Positions 30,201 to 40,162 are shown, counted from the stretch's first letter. The stretch is DNA of 64,000 nucleotides from Hortaea werneckii (GCA_037044905.1 JBAOKB010000144.1:124001-188000); one strand, 5' to 3'. The notes: a model not told the origin generated them from the letters alone. Made by a program: numbers and translations.

Positions 30201-30421
30201 GTCTTGCCGTCACCAGCGCCGAGGGAATTTTCAGCCCAGCTAGCTACGCCGTTGACAGCATCCGCTAAGTCTTTGAATGTTAGTGTTAACCAGCCTTGCT
30301 TCAGGTCAGGAGATCGAGGTAGATTCATCCATGGCGTGTCAGGTTCCTCTCTGGCAATGTTGTCGACAAACGTCGGAAGGTTTAATCTTGGATCAACGCT
30401 ATTGTGCTGAGTGATTGCCAT
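27269..30421 (-). CDS. NRPS-like enzyme, adenylation-thiolation-reductase (A-T-R)
   Basis: Single exon, 1050 aa from the ATG at 30421. The adenylation domain (about residues 1-540) shows LHTSGSTGFPKP (A3), YGGGPLARG, and GLWLYKGRKDDVLVLSNGEK (A7/A8-like). A carrier domain follows, with the phosphopantetheine serine in YGVDSLQVLAI (about residue 585). The C-terminal thioester reductase carries the NAD(P)-binding motif VVLTGSTGSLGNYVLQELIN (about residue 677), then FIHNAWAVDFNL and GYGESKHVASLIL (YxxxK type). The enzyme should activate one carboxylic acid, load it on the carrier and release an aldehyde or alcohol. There is no condensation domain. Substrate not predictable by eye. Downstream on the same strand order are a small Zn2Cys6 factor and a dehydratase. 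Confidence 0.93.
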   Translation of the reverse strand: MAITQHNSVDPRLNLPTFVDNIAREEPDTPWMNLPRSPDLKQGWLTLTFKDLADAVNGVASWAENSLGAGDGKTTIAYIGVNDARYAATFIGMMKAGYRTLLPSPRNSREGQAALFEAVQCSIVVHSEGIASAVDSITAYQPHVSTYTIPAFEELRRLGEENGTFPSRCGRDENERPLILHTSGSTGFPKPIALNHGDLAAIYHLRSLPSPPGRLSIPDVFLTSDELVGMSPFFHAMGMIVLLRGIFSKGSLTVLPPEKPPNAQLVVEVLQQRDAVLGIFPPSILEQICSSEEGLRALGKLKYVFYGGGPLARGKGDIINKFTRVQTVIGSTEAGLLPTLVVEDRKDWDYFEWADGSGAVMEDNGDGLYELVIKPKDVKYQGVFHTFPGADEWRTKDLLQPHPEKPGLWLYKGRKDDVLVLSNGEKFNPVGFEKGLESHPLVKGAMVVGQGRFQTGLIVEPEWEALASDHTPEALLDTLWPKIEELNNASPAHGKVWRSKVMFTKRDKPFKRAEKGSIMRRMTVALFEPEIEALYSDEASEKQLGKLDLSAGLPAAKTFVRKALKLAGVGLPADGGDDEDIFAYGVDSLQVLAISSKLSHALSTKDKRMTVSARTIYANPTINSLAAAMIGEESGEQAKGIAAISREERMARMVEKYTHDLPRSSVLATPPPSPEKHTVVLTGSTGSLGNYVLQELINSPQVAKIYCLNRSGNAEGRQRESFQRRGVAADFSKVSFLHTDFGKDQFGLHDRVYDELLQTVDVFIHNAWAVDFNLALESYEGVHISGTRRCVDFSTQSKHRAHITFISSIASVGNWTGVHPKEHEVPERLDNDHAVALPQGYGESKHVASLILAVGAQKPGVPCTVARAGQLAGPSNGDSEWNRHEWVPSIVISSKAMGVVPQDLGNQNLVDWVPMDLAGKTVRDLALSQPSSSATSQDLVRVAHIVNPSTTSWPELVPAVRESLQKQSGKAIRTVSFGDWLDELKKTEPSPAEIEQKPALKLADFYEGLLGHQGMPRLATEQTSKISQTVAQMQSVNDEMMRKWTQQWWA

Positions 30422-31164
30422 CTTGGTCTTGAAAGATTGGTATAAGGAGGCAGCAAAAAGGCTATTCAGTGTGTAGTGGAGTGAGTTGCAAGCGCTTACA
30501 CCCAAGACCTACCTTCTTCCTTATATAGCAAGATACATTCGTAGAACCGCCGGCGCGGTGTCGATTACCGTAGACATAATTGCCTCACGATTTCGCTGGC
30601 CACATGTGGTGTGGTGGTCTGTCCAAGATGTCGCCATCACTAATATGACGCTGCAGTTCCACAGCTGCACAACGTGTCTACTTCCCGAGAACCTCGCCCG
30701 GCCTTCAGTGCCGTGTACCGTCTGACGCGACATGTGAAGGCACTACGTGCGCAATGCCAGAGGGCCAGCGAGGGCAGAAACGAGAGTTACGGCCGTCATT
30801 CGGAAGCCAATCGGTGTTTCGGGTTTTGATATAGCCAACGATGCTAAGAGCTGATAAGCTGCGCGGAAGGATTGCGGGACGGGCCCGATGTTCGAGAAAG
30901 CTTCTTTCCGACATGTAGATCTGGCTTTGCCCTACAACACCACAGACGACTTGTCGACAGACGTAGGGATCTGCCTGTCAAATAGAGGCGGTCGTACGTA
31001 TAATAGGTATGACCGCATTCGTTGGATCTGCTTACTTGACCTGCCTACAGCTAACCTGATCTCTTTGAATGTGGTACGCATTGCATGTCAGCTGCCGGGA
31101 CTTGGGACTAAACCTCACAAGGCAAGTCTGACAACGAATCTCTAAGACGTTCGATGCTGCCGTA
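30422..31164. other. intergenic, promoter side of NRPS-like gene
   Basis: Upstream region of the NRPS-like gene. A TATATAGC site occurs near 30524-30531 (read on either strand), about 100 bp from the start codon, and may be its TATA box. No coding frame is supported. Confidence 0.45.
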
Positions 31165-31506
31165 ATGGCCTGTGAACCGCCAGCTTCTCAGCTTGGAAGC
31201 ATGCTTGACGTAACGTCAATATGCATCTGTGGACCGTGCGATCACGCCGACGACGAACCGTCAGATACAGGGGAGGCCCACTTCTTCAGCCGTATGTTCC
31301 GGGAACGACAAGGTGATGGGTTCTATGTCGCCAGCCCTTTCTCGCCCTTCGTTTGGAGACCAAGGAGACCAGCTCATCGTTTCAAACTCTCGGACGAGTA
31401 CTCTCTATCACGCTTAGTCGCCGACACCACAGACTGGGCTTCGCCCAATCTGATCAGCACACGGATCGTCGGCTCATTCAAAGAAGCAGGTACAGATGAA
31501 ACGTGA
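31165..31506 (+). CDS. possible small hypothetical protein
   Basis: An ATG frame of 113 codons (MACEPPASQLGSMLDVTSIC ... HRFKLSDEYSLSRLVADTTD). Composition and absence of repeats are compatible with coding, and no other frame competes strongly. It has no signal peptide, membrane span or known motif, and no intron that would confirm it. It could equally be a chance open frame in the spacer between two minus-strand genes. Confidence 0.3.
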   Translation: MACEPPASQLGSMLDVTSICICGPCDHADDEPSDTGEAHFFSRMFRERQGDGFYVASPFSPFVWRPRRPAHRFKLSDEYSLSRLVADTTDWASPNLISTRIVGSFKEAGTDET

Positions 31507-31641
31507 CGAGAGCCCGAGTGACAATGTTCTTACGATGAACTAGTAGAGGTCTACCTCTGTTTCTACACCCATAGCAGCTCCTTTACCTCGCTGAGGTAGT
31601 AGAAACACTTGGAAACTCCAACTCTTCACCATCATAATCCA

Positions 31642-32711
31642 TCAAATGACCCCAGGCCGAACACCAGACATATCAAACTGGTCCTGCCACGCGTAGGCCA
31701 CCCTCAGAACAGCAACATTGTCCCAGTCGATCGCTGACGACGTCGATGAAGCTTCCGGTACTGGCATAGTCTCCTGTTCTGTCGTACTGACATTACCACC
31801 GTTGTTCCTGATTGACAGACCGCCCAATTCACGGACCCCTTCGATCATCCTGTCGAAAACCTCTCGATCTCTTCTTCGCTTTGCATAGTCCATATTGAGA
31901 TCGCGAGGCTTGCTGGCATCTGACAAACGCGCCGTGCTGGATGGACGTCTGTCTCCCGCCCCGTTGTGATAACCGCGCAGGACTTCGGTCATGTTGCTGA
32001 GTTCGTTCACCCTGGCCTCGAGGAGCCGAAGCCGAGTTTCTATTGTGGCCATCAGCCTGCACTGGTCTTCTGATCTGCGCGAGGCCGAAGCCGAAGCCGG
32101 CATATTAGAGAGTTGCTCAGGTCTTTCAGCTGCTCTAGTAAGCGGGAGCCAGGAGGCGACACGCAAGAGTGCAGTTCTTGCTTACCAATGAAACGATAGT
32201 TGACTGGCGACGATGGCTCTTGGTCTTGGTAAACGCACTGCGAAGTGCTGTCAGTCATGTGTAGCGATCAGAGACATGGCGCTGCAACGATCGACTGAGC
32301 TATCATCCGAGCAACCGTCCGTAACACTGTCCTTGTTGGGCGCCGCAGTCTACTGAAGAGACCCAGCTTAAGGCTTTGGAATTTCTTGACTCTTCTAGAG
32401 AGGTCTTTCATTTCCTTTGATCATTCCGCGGCCACATCCTAGGCTAGATCAGAGTACCCGTCACACTGGAAGCGCTCAAGCTCTGAACTGTAGAAGATTG
32501 TCTTAATCCACAGTCTCTTGACAACTCAGCAGAGAACTCACCGTAACTCCATTCTCAGCACACTGCGTGCACTTTGGTCTGCCTCGATCACACTTGACCT
32601 TCTTCCGTCTGTCATCGACATGAATCTTGATGCAAGACCTTAATGAAGGAGTTCAACCTACCGACAGCTACGACATGTGTTGATGGGGCGGTCGCTAGTC
32701 TTTGGCGGCAT
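31642..32711 (-). CDS. small Zn2Cys6 transcription-factor-like protein
   Basis: Four exons, 32711-32662, 32608-32542, 32237-32186 and 32132-31642, keep frame and give 219 aa. The first three exons together build the binuclear zinc cluster: TCRSCRRRKKVKCDRG, RPKCTQCAENG, and the sixth Cys in exon 3 (CVYQDQEP). A dimerisation-like helix follows in exon 4 (MATIETRLRLLEARVNELSN, then MTEVLRG), and then a short region without the usual fungal-TF middle homology domain. The third intron is long (304 nt) and might hide a further small exon. The next gene downstream on the same strand is the NRPS-like enzyme, so a local regulatory role is conceivable but unproven. Confidence 0.75.
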
Positions 32712-33427
32712 AGCTTAACGTCAACGCAGCCAATAATTGTCTCCGGGTTAGGTTTGAGGTGGACGATCGACAGACTGGAGGTCTGGTGGTGTTTAAAGAC
32801 TATTGAGTATGTTGGGTTTGCTGTTAACCTACATGACAAAATCGAACGCATTCTCTCACCCACTATCTTTCGTGCTCCTCTTATAGGAACAAGCCATAAT
32901 GCTCCCTCCATAGTCTTCAAGCCCGGCGGAAGATCCATGTGGTACAAGTGAAGGAGGTCAAGCCGCAAGAGCCGACTCATCGCATAGGCGTTGAGGAAGC
33001 ACGATGCGCGCATTCAAGAGATGAGCAGCTACCATGTTCAGCATCTTCACTCGGCCGGCTTCTACGGTATAGAGCAAAGTGCGACTATGTGCCTCTACGC
33101 TTGATTGCGCCCGGTTAACCCAATGATGTGCGCGTGAGGCCAATGGGTAAGCCGGCCGGTGCGGGTACAATGGAGTCGACGGCACAGGAACCTGGCAGTC
33201 GGATAGACCGAGCCCGGCTTAAGCTGGGCCGATTTATCCGCCAATTTCCCTCCGAGTGGTTTCGATGTCAGTCTTTTGTTGACTACGAGACAAGACAGTA
33301 GTATGCACGGTGAGGACATATCAGACTTTTGTGTTGTGGATATTCTTGGTAAAGTGGTGATGGTATCTATGATTTATGTGTTCGCTGAAGGCGAAACATG
33401 ACAGAACGCGGCACGTCATTTGTCTTC
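32712..33427. other. intergenic spacer
   Basis: Promoter side of the Zn2Cys6 gene and 3' flank of the dehydratase gene. A minus-strand frame to 33013 overlaps exon 1 of the Zn2Cys6 gene in another phase and is not called. Nothing else is seen. Confidence 0.45.
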
Positions 33428-34833
33428 CTATATTCTCTCGCCCTCCAGGATACTCTTCGCCTCAGCACTTCTCCACCAACTTACACCTTCCTTGCCCGGG
33501 AACTCGTATTGATCCATGCTGGCAGGCTTCATTTCAACAGAATATCCAGGCTCGGTGGGCGTAGTGTAATAGCCATCCTTGATCACGGAAGGATGGAAGA
33601 AGTGCTCGTGGAGATGGTCGACGTACTCCAGGACTGACAGCTTGCCGCTCACACAGACATAGTCGATCGTGGACAGATGCTGTGTGTACTCCGGCAGACC
33701 GACACCGCCGGAGTGTGGAACGATGGGTACACCATACTTCTTTGCAATGAGCAATACAGCAAGGACTTCGTTGACACCGCCAATTCGGCAGGCGTCTATC
33801 TGGCAGACGTCAATAGCACCTTGTACGATCAGCTGCTTGAATATGACGCGGTTCTGGCACATCTCGCCCGTTGCTACGCCGATGCCGTGAGGCTTCAGAG
33901 CGTCGCGGATAGCTTTATGCCCGAAAACGTCGTCAGGAGAGGTAGGCTCTTCGATGAACCAAGGCTTGAACTCTGCAAGCTGCTTCATGTAGTCGATCGC
34001 CTCTGGCACGCTCCACACTTGGTTGGCGTCAACCATGAGGATGTTGCCCTTGTCGTAGCCAATAACGTCGCGAGCAATGGAGAGACGCTTCTTGTCCTGC
34101 TCAAGCGATGTGCCGACCTTCAGCTTGAAGTGCTTGTAGCCTTTGCCCAGGGTTTCTTGCAGCAGACCCTTCATCTTATCCTCGCCATAGCCTAGCCAAC
34201 CAGCTGAAGTGGTATAAGCGGGCACAGCCCTATTCTGCTCGGCGTCTTTGATTCTTTGAGCCTTGGTAGGCTCTTGCTCCTTCAGCATCTGTATCGCCTC
34301 TTCCGGAGTAATAGCGTCTGTGATATACCGGAAGTCAATGCACCTGACAAACTCCTCCGGGCTCATCTCTGCGACGATTCTCCAGACCGGCTTGCCGAGG
34401 ACCTTGGCCCACAGATCCCATATAGCATTGACTAAGCTGCCCAAGGCCAAGTGTATCACACCTTTTTCTGGCCCGATCCAACGCAGGTGGCTGTCGCTGA
34501 CGAGGTAACGCCATGTCTTTCCCCAGTCTGCCACGAGGTCTTCCAACTTCTTGCCCTTGATCCGATCGCTCAGAACGGCAATAGCTTGGCAGACGATCTC
34601 GTTGCCGCGGCCAATGGTGAAGGTCATGCCATGTCCCTTGTGTTGTGTATCCGTCTCGAGAATAACGTAGGCGGCGGAGTAATCGCCAGCTGCGTTCATG
34701 GCATCGCTGCCAGTCTTGTCCAGGGAGGTCTAGAGCAAGTTTGGTCAGCATTGATAATAGAGTCCCTGGGCATGTGCAGGCTACTCACTGGAAAGCGGCA
34801 ATCCCGCGTGGTAGCTCCTGTTATGGTCACCAT
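33428..34833 (-). CDS. enolase-superfamily dehydratase, L-fuconate dehydratase-like (ENOSF1 type)
   Basis: Exons 34833-34789 and 34729-33428 give 448 aa, close to the 440 typical of fuconate dehydratases. Barrel residues fit the mandelate-racemase/fuconate dehydratase group: K217-x-K219 in HFKLKVG, metal ligands D249 (MVDANQVW), E275 (WFIEEPTSPDD) and E304 (VATGEMCQNR), and the general base H354 (VPHSGGVGL). The N-terminal capping domain is complete (TFTIGRGNEIVCQAIAVLSD). Such enzymes dehydrate sugar acids to 2-keto-3-deoxy acids in the cytosol. The exact sugar acid cannot be told by eye. A short first exon of 15 codons is supported by GTGAGT/CTAG splice sites. Confidence 0.88.
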
Positions 34834-35431
34834 GACTGCTCACTTAGATGTGGTGTTGGCAAGTCAAATTGCAACAACGTGATACCTTATAAAGCAAGGC
34901 AAAGAAGGAGAGGAAAAGAAGAGGAGTCAGGACTTAACCTAGACCACAGCCCCAGCCGGCCATACTTATGCCATCCGGTACTGCCGCCTCACCTTCCCAC
35001 AGCTTTTACCTTCTCGCGTGGTTCACTCGTCAACGGGTTCGTGGGCTGCCCCACGGAGGGGAACTGGCCCGGTATAATCATGTCCGCAGCCAAGTTCTGC
35101 GAGTCGATTGGTGGAAGATTGATTGACCAGACGCCGACACCGGGTCTGCGATCGCCGAAGTTTCGGCGACCTAAAACTATGCCGAGCGGGACGATTCCTT
35201 GCGTGCCTGCCATTCGTGGAAACATGCTACGGCTGTGCGGTCTGGTGTAAACCTCACCATATCTTCGATTCAGCCTTCTGTGCTATCAGATGCACACATG
35301 AGAGTTCTCCGATGATAGCACTGATGATACTGATCCTTCACTCTCTGTTCTCCCACCATGCGCCCCTTTTACGTCTTCCTGGGTGAAGGGCGTGTGCGCT
35401 GCATACTATGCTCGACTGGGAAGTGTTCCTG
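34834..35431. other. intergenic spacer
   Basis: Promoter of the dehydratase and 3' flank of the acidic-tail protein gene. No coding frame, RNA gene or notable repeat supported. The (TCATCA)-rich part begins just inside the next gene. Confidence 0.45.
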
Positions 35432-36216
35432 TTACGTGTGCATTCGCTGATTGCTCTCATCGTCATTCTTCCCATAATCATCCTCTTCCTCACCACCATC
35501 ATCATCATCATCCTCAGCGTCTTGCCCATCATCATCACCCTCCTCATAATCATCTTCCGTCCCAGCATGTTCTTCCTCAGCTTTCTCACCACTTGTCCCT
35601 CTCACTCCACCCTCAACAGATTGCCGTCTCACATTTTCGGCTGTTGTTTCAGCGCTCGCCGCCTGTCTAGTAATCTCTTCTTCCGACGTTTTCGAATCGC
35701 CCGCACTAAACATCGTCAGCCCAGTACTCAGCATCTTAAACAATACTTACGAAGTCTCGGCCTGAGTCTCATTTGCTCCTTTCTGGAAATAATCCAAGGC
35801 AATTGATTCTCCGTCCCACCGCCTTCCAAGCACTTCGTACGTCTGCGGCTGAAAAGGCTGCCCGGGAACGTAGCGGAACCGTGGAGGTGGTGGAGCATTA
35901 TCATCGTGCTGGCGCCATGGATGCCATGTGATGGCCGGGGTGCGAGTCAGGGGATCCCCAAACGGTGGCGGGAGAGGCTTGCTGATGGACCTAGGAATGA
36001 TTAGTATCTTGTAGGGGTAGGTTCATTCGTGCGATAAAGGTCAAGATGACACAAATGAGATAGTACTGACTTCAGCTTTGTCAAACGAATGACCCGACGA
36101 ATCGCTCGCTGCCATCGTTGACGCACGACACTTGTGTTGGAATCATCGGCCTCAGCGGACGAGCGAGGACTCTGCGCCCTATCACCAGTCAGAAACGGTG
36201 CTGTTGCCTGCGCCAT
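35432..36216 (-). CDS. hypothetical protein with long acidic C-terminal tail
   Basis: Three exons, 36216-36071, 35990-35751 and 35705-35432, give 219 aa and keep frame. The N-terminal part is basic (QRWQRAIRRVIRLTKLKSIS). The middle is Pro-rich with a conserved-looking core (GDPLTRTPAITWHPW, PPRFRYVPGQPFQPQTYEVL, GRRWDGESIALDYFQKGAN). The last 80 residues are Glu/Asp/Gly-rich and come from GAT/GAA-rich low-complexity DNA (about 35460-35580). Acidic tails of this type occur in histone-binding and nucleolar proteins, but nothing else supports that. Introns of 80 and 45 nt. No family recognised. Confidence 0.7.
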
Positions 36217-36585
36217 CGCTAGACATGTACCTTTCGTCTTCCTCTGAATCTTGATCTTGGGTCATGGTCGTTGAATGAAGACAATTTACAAGTAACTCAT
36301 TAACCCAGCCGCTCTAAATACATCTTGAAGCCTCTTTGTCATGCTTAATAGGAATCTGAGACCCATCAAACAGCTTCTACCCGTCCATAAAGCCTACGAA
36401 ACACCCAGTGTCTTGCTTTTCATGCATCTGATCGACCAGTAGAAGTACAGCAATGCGTCGAAGAGAGAACTGAGACAATATGTCGTATGGCGGCCCAAGT
36501 CTTACAAGAAAGAATCGAATAGATATCGAGGTCTGTATTTCGTCAGCCACATTCTCCAAAGATTACCGCATCAACTTTGTATAAC
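36217..36585. other. short intergenic stretch
   Basis: About 370 bp between two minus-strand genes, promoter on one side and 3' flank on the other. No coding frame or repeat seen. Confidence 0.45.
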
Positions 36586-37587
36586 TTACCCGTATGGCCA
36601 ATATCTGTTCGCCTTCCTAAATGTCCTCTCTGCCTCTGTCATCTCCAAAATTGGCCTCTCATACTCTGCGCAGGGATCATGAGCACCAGTTGTGCGAGGG
36701 AGACTGGTTTCAGTCATTGATCTATTGTTTTCACCGTGCTGTGCGCGCTGGTCGGTCTTCTCTGTGGCATTCATCTTGGTCCTATGCTGCTGTATAGTAG
36801 GCTCAACAGCTACCGCGCTCTCTGTATAGTTGGAAGCCGCTTGCCGCTCCGTCCTGTCACGTTCTTGGGTGGTGTTGAAGCGCCGCTTGTGCTCAGTCAC
36901 CAACATTTCCTTCTTCGGGATCATTCCACCTGTGTTATCCTTTCTCAGCTGCTGAAATCTCTCGTCACTAATCGGCTTCCCACAGTGCTCGAACAGCCAA
37001 TCAAGAAGCTTTGGATTGTCTCCCGCCTTGGTGCTATGCGCCTGGCCAATGTGGACTCGCAGACCTCTAACACCTCTAGCATAGATCAAAGGAGGTTTGC
37101 CCCTGGCTCCCCTGCCTCCGCGGCGGATCAGGGAATTTCCACCGTCGCAAAAGCAGCAAGAGAGCTCCACGTAGGTACCGTCAGGCTTCTTCGCAACGGT
37201 GGGATACTTTTCGAGTACAACGCTCGTGTTCGTGCTTTTCACTTCTTGGGCGTGCTCGCCATGTTTCTTGACCACGGGCTTCCTGGGTAGCTTGAAGTCA
37301 CCACTACTCAATTCGGAAAGATCACTGACGCTAAGGACTTGAAAGTCCTGCCAGTAGTTTTCGAAGACATACGTTGCTGTACCATCTCCGATGTTATGCA
37401 CCTTTCGGAGATGTAAGCCGAAGCAGTATGGCTGCTCGTAGAAGTGATTGGGAGAATCAGATCTCGCATTACCGCCACATTCGGGACATTCGACGAGGAC
37501 ATAGCTGTTGCGATACAGAATGATACTTGGGAAGCTTGAGTAAGGCTGCTCGAACGTTGACTTGTTTTCTGACTTTGTTGACACCAT
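36586..37587 (-). CDS. Cys2/His2-like family protein with two modules
   Basis: Single exon, 333 aa. It carries the same module as the tandem genes at 4546 and 6132, twice. Copy one is YVLVECPEC, 21 residues, HLRKVH. Copy two is YPTVAKKPDGTYVELSCCFC, about 31 residues with an Arg/Gly loop, then GLRVHIGQAH. The lead-in YPTVAKK-PDGT-YVEL matches YPSVAKTHPTLV...AIEL of the other copies. The coiled-coil first exon of the relatives is absent. The C-terminal third is basic and Gln/Thr-rich, with no other domain. Metal binding through C-x2-C...H-x4-H is inferred. It lies 30 kb from its relatives on the opposite strand, so the family is dispersed and not merely one tandem pair. Confidence 0.75.
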   Translation of the reverse strand: MVSTKSENKSTFEQPYSSFPSIILYRNSYVLVECPECGGNARSDSPNHFYEQPYCFGLHLRKVHNIGDGTATYVFENYWQDFQVLSVSDLSELSSGDFKLPRKPVVKKHGEHAQEVKSTNTSVVLEKYPTVAKKPDGTYVELSCCFCDGGNSLIRRGGRGARGKPPLIYARGVRGLRVHIGQAHSTKAGDNPKLLDWLFEHCGKPISDERFQQLRKDNTGGMIPKKEMLVTEHKRRFNTTQERDRTERQAASNYTESAVAVEPTIQQHRTKMNATEKTDQRAQHGENNRSMTETSLPRTTGAHDPCAEYERPILEMTEAERTFRKANRYWPYG

Positions 37588-37996
37588 TGCAACTATTCGT
37601 AGATTAGCAAGACTCCTGAGTTATAAGTATCTTATGAGTACGAGTAGGTCAATTAATGCGAGTCTGAGAGCATGCGGCTTGTCTTTGTGGAGTGGTATGA
37701 ACATGTCCAGCTGGAATATTGCTGATTAGGACTGTGATAGTTGAAGATCATGCCTCAGGCCAGTCCGATGACGGGAAACCTTGGAAACACCAGATGCCAT
37801 GTCCCTCAACGGGACAAGAGTTTTGCTATTGTGGCAGGCGGTAATAGCAGCTCAGTCTGCAAATGCAGTAGTTCTCATTATCTAGCAGCACCAATGTTTG
37901 CAAAGAATCGATAGCTTGAGGTCGTTGGCGCGCGGGATTGACTACTTTTACGAAGTCTTGTCTACTCCCCTGGCTTTCTTCGATTGATCAGGGGAT
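37588..37996. other. short intergenic stretch
   Basis: Spacer of 400 bp, promoter side of the preceding minus-strand gene and 3' flank of the rhodanese gene. No feature seen. Confidence 0.4.
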
Positions 37997-38475
37997 TCAC
38001 TCCCAGAGATCTTTCACATATGCTTCCGTTAGCTCTTCGTCTTCGCCGTACCTGTAAGGTCGTTCAAGTCAGCGGTTTGATAACAGAATGAGTAGTTAGG
38101 AGAAACGAACGCCTCTTGCCACTTTGAAAATCCACCTTCCAACACATAGACCTTCTGCTTCTCGTCGCCACCGTCCTTCGTCATACCCATCCGCTCACGC
38201 TCGCGCAAGTAGTTCAGCGCACTCTTTGGGCCTCTTTGTTGGGAGAGCGAACAGTGGAAGATGACAGCCTCCTGGTCTGCAAGCGTACGGGCGAGCTCTG
38301 GCATCTTGAAATCGTGGGTTTGAACGGGCACATTTTGGCAACCCATGATATGCCCGCCAATGTAATCGCTGTCTCGGACATCGATGACGCTGACACCAGG
38401 CTTCTTTGCACGAATATAGTCCGCAAGCTGTTCACGGGAAATGTACTTTAGACTCCCAACGGAATATGAAGACAT
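37997..38475 (-). CDS. rhodanese-family phosphatase/arsenate reductase (Ych1/Acr2/Cdc25-like)
   Basis: Exons 38475-38111 and 38051-37997 give 139 aa, typical for Ych1/Acr2 proteins. The rhodanese fold shows YISREQLADYIRAKKPGVSV, IDVRDSDYIGGHIMGCQNVP, and the active-site loop HCSLSQQRGP (HC-x5-R), then VYVLEGGFSKWQE. The intron uses an unusual GTTCGT donor. Splicing it replaces an unlikely Ser/Tyr/Asn tail by the family-like ending AYGEDEELTEAYVKDLWE. Family members reduce arsenate or dephosphorylate small substrates, and which applies cannot be read from the sequence. The start at 38475 is the first Met next to the domain; the frame is open far upstream. Confidence 0.85.
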
Positions 38476-38809
38476 ATTGTTGGCTGCGAAGGTTCGCGTA
38501 TATGAAGTTGTTGCGATCTGTGACAAGAACAAAGATCGTGGTTGACCGCTGAAAGCTCGCCAACACAGCATGCAGGTTTTTCTTGTGGCAAGGGATGAAG
38601 AAAATGAACAGGAAATAGAGTGTTGATGTAGAGATGGAACAGAGACAGCATGGCCGAGATGTGAAGTCTTCCGGGCGCGGAATTGCGGCCGCATCATCCG
38701 CATTGTCGTAAACCAGACGACGAAATGCTGGCATCCTGGGATAAATACTACAAATATTTGCATAATACAACAGAAATTCACTCGAAGTATACGCATACTA
38801 TGAGAGGCC
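38476..38809. other. short intergenic stretch
   Basis: Roughly 330 bp between two minus-strand genes. It should hold the promoter of the rhodanese gene and the 3' end of the hydratase gene. Open frames here are unsupported. Confidence 0.4.
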
Positions 38810-39718
38810 TCACAATTTCGCTGGCCTCCATTTAGGCTTCCTCTTCTCCACAAACGCCCTGACGCCTTCTTGGATGTTCTCTCCAGCAGCCAGGCGGGGA
38901 TACCAGGTATCGTTCGCCACTCTTGTAGCATCCTCTGCGCCTATTCCTTCCCAGCCCATCTTGATCCCTTCTCTGCTTACAATGACAGCATCAGGGCTGT
39001 TCTCTGCAATCATCTTTGCGTAGTCTACAGCCGCCGCTACTACTTCGCCTTCTCCATCCCCTACGACCTTATTAACAAGGCCCCACTGGTGAGCTTCATC
39101 TGCAGGAACTGTCCGCCCAGTGAGTGCCATTTCCATTGCCCTTTGCCTTCCAATAGTCCGCACGATGCGTGGCAAAGCGCCTGCAAAGGCGACCACACCG
39201 CGCTTGACTTCTGGCAGCGCAAAAGTTGCCTTGCGACTCGCAACGACGAGGTCACAGTTGACAATAAGCTCTGTACCGCCGCCAAAGGCAATCCCATTTA
39301 CAGCTGCGATGATAGGTTTCCGTCCGGTGCGTCTAGAGATAGCGCCGAAGCCTGAAGGTGGCATTGTGGTCCTTCTACGACCTTTGGAGTTCGAAGTATT
39401 CCATTCTGAAGACTGGTCAGCTCTGAAGCAGCGCACGGGTAATATCTGGAGGTGACAGAATAGCTTACCTTTCAGATCAGCGCCAGCGCAAAAAGCCCGT
39501 CCTGTCCCGGTCACGATTCCCACGCTTAAGTTGGGCTCTTCGTCCATCCATTGCCAGATGGCATCAAGCTCCGCGTGGCCGTCCATGTTGATGCAATTCA
39601 GCTCTTTTGGCCGGTTCAGTCTCACGAGCAATACGCCGGGGGCTGGATAAGAGACGACGCAATACTCTGCCGGCGGTTGCGGTTTGTTGAGCTCTGGCTT
39701 AAAATCTACGGGCGCCAT
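38810..39718 (-). CDS. enoyl-CoA hydratase/isomerase family protein
   Basis: Exons 39718-39469 and 39405-38810 give 281 aa. The 63-nt intron (GTAAGC...TTCAG) has an in-frame length and no stop, so it could be overlooked; left in, it would interrupt the CoA-binding region. Crotonase features: VRLNRPKELNCINMDGHAEL, VTGTGRAFCAGADLK (oxyanion-hole/CoA-binding), KPIIAAVNGIAFGGGTELIV, CDLVVASRKATFALPEVKRG and GLVNKVV. The acid/base positions look like hydratase/isomerase, but substrate is undetermined. No clear mitochondrial or peroxisomal signal; the C-terminus PKWRPAKL could be a weak PTS1-like AKL, which would place the enzyme in peroxisomes. Confidence 0.9.
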   Translation of the reverse strand: MAPVDFKPELNKPQPPAEYCVVSYPAPGVLLVRLNRPKELNCINMDGHAELDAIWQWMDEEPNLSVGIVTGTGRAFCAGADLKGKLFCHLQILPVRCFRADQSSEWNTSNSKGRRRTTMPPSGFGAISRRTGRKPIIAAVNGIAFGGGTELIVNCDLVVASRKATFALPEVKRGVVAFAGALPRIVRTIGRQRAMEMALTGRTVPADEAHQWGLVNKVVGDGEGEVVAAAVDYAKMIAENSPDAVIVSREGIKMGWEGIGAEDATRVANDTWYPRLAAGENIQEGVRAFVEKRKPKWRPAKL

Positions 39719-40162
39719 GATGTTTGTGGAAGTCTCGATAGGTGGTTAATTAGAGTCAGGCGAGTGCAAAATGTCGAAGTCCAATGTGAAGGCAGGATAG
39801 AGATGGTATAGAACACTTCCATTGGAAGCTGCTCCCCAGATTGCGGGGATATTGGTGGTATTGCCGAACCTCGGCTTACCGGTACCGAAGCTTGTTGTCA
39901 GTGCTCTAGGACTGGCATATGGCAAGTCTTCCACGCAGATACGGTATGTTGAATGCGATAGACTTGCTTGAAACGCGCGGAAATGACATGTCAAATCTGG
40001 CCTCAACGCGTAAAGAAAGTCTCACAATGCAATGGCTTTGATAAAGTAGCATATGTACCCATGGTATGTTTGCAAGCATTGCCATTCCCTGCACGTATGA
40101 TAAAGAATACGATGAGTCGCACATCTCAGTAAACGCTCAAATAATGTACTGTACAGACTCGA
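39719..40162. other. intergenic stretch
   Basis: About 440 bp between the promoter of the hydratase gene and the 3' end of the dihydroorotate dehydrogenase gene. No supported feature. Confidence 0.4.

Noticed and set aside
35450..35600. Regular (ATC)n-like repeat possibly resembling a CRISPR or satellite
   Set aside because: It is low-complexity coding DNA for the acidic tail of a spliced gene, without spacers.
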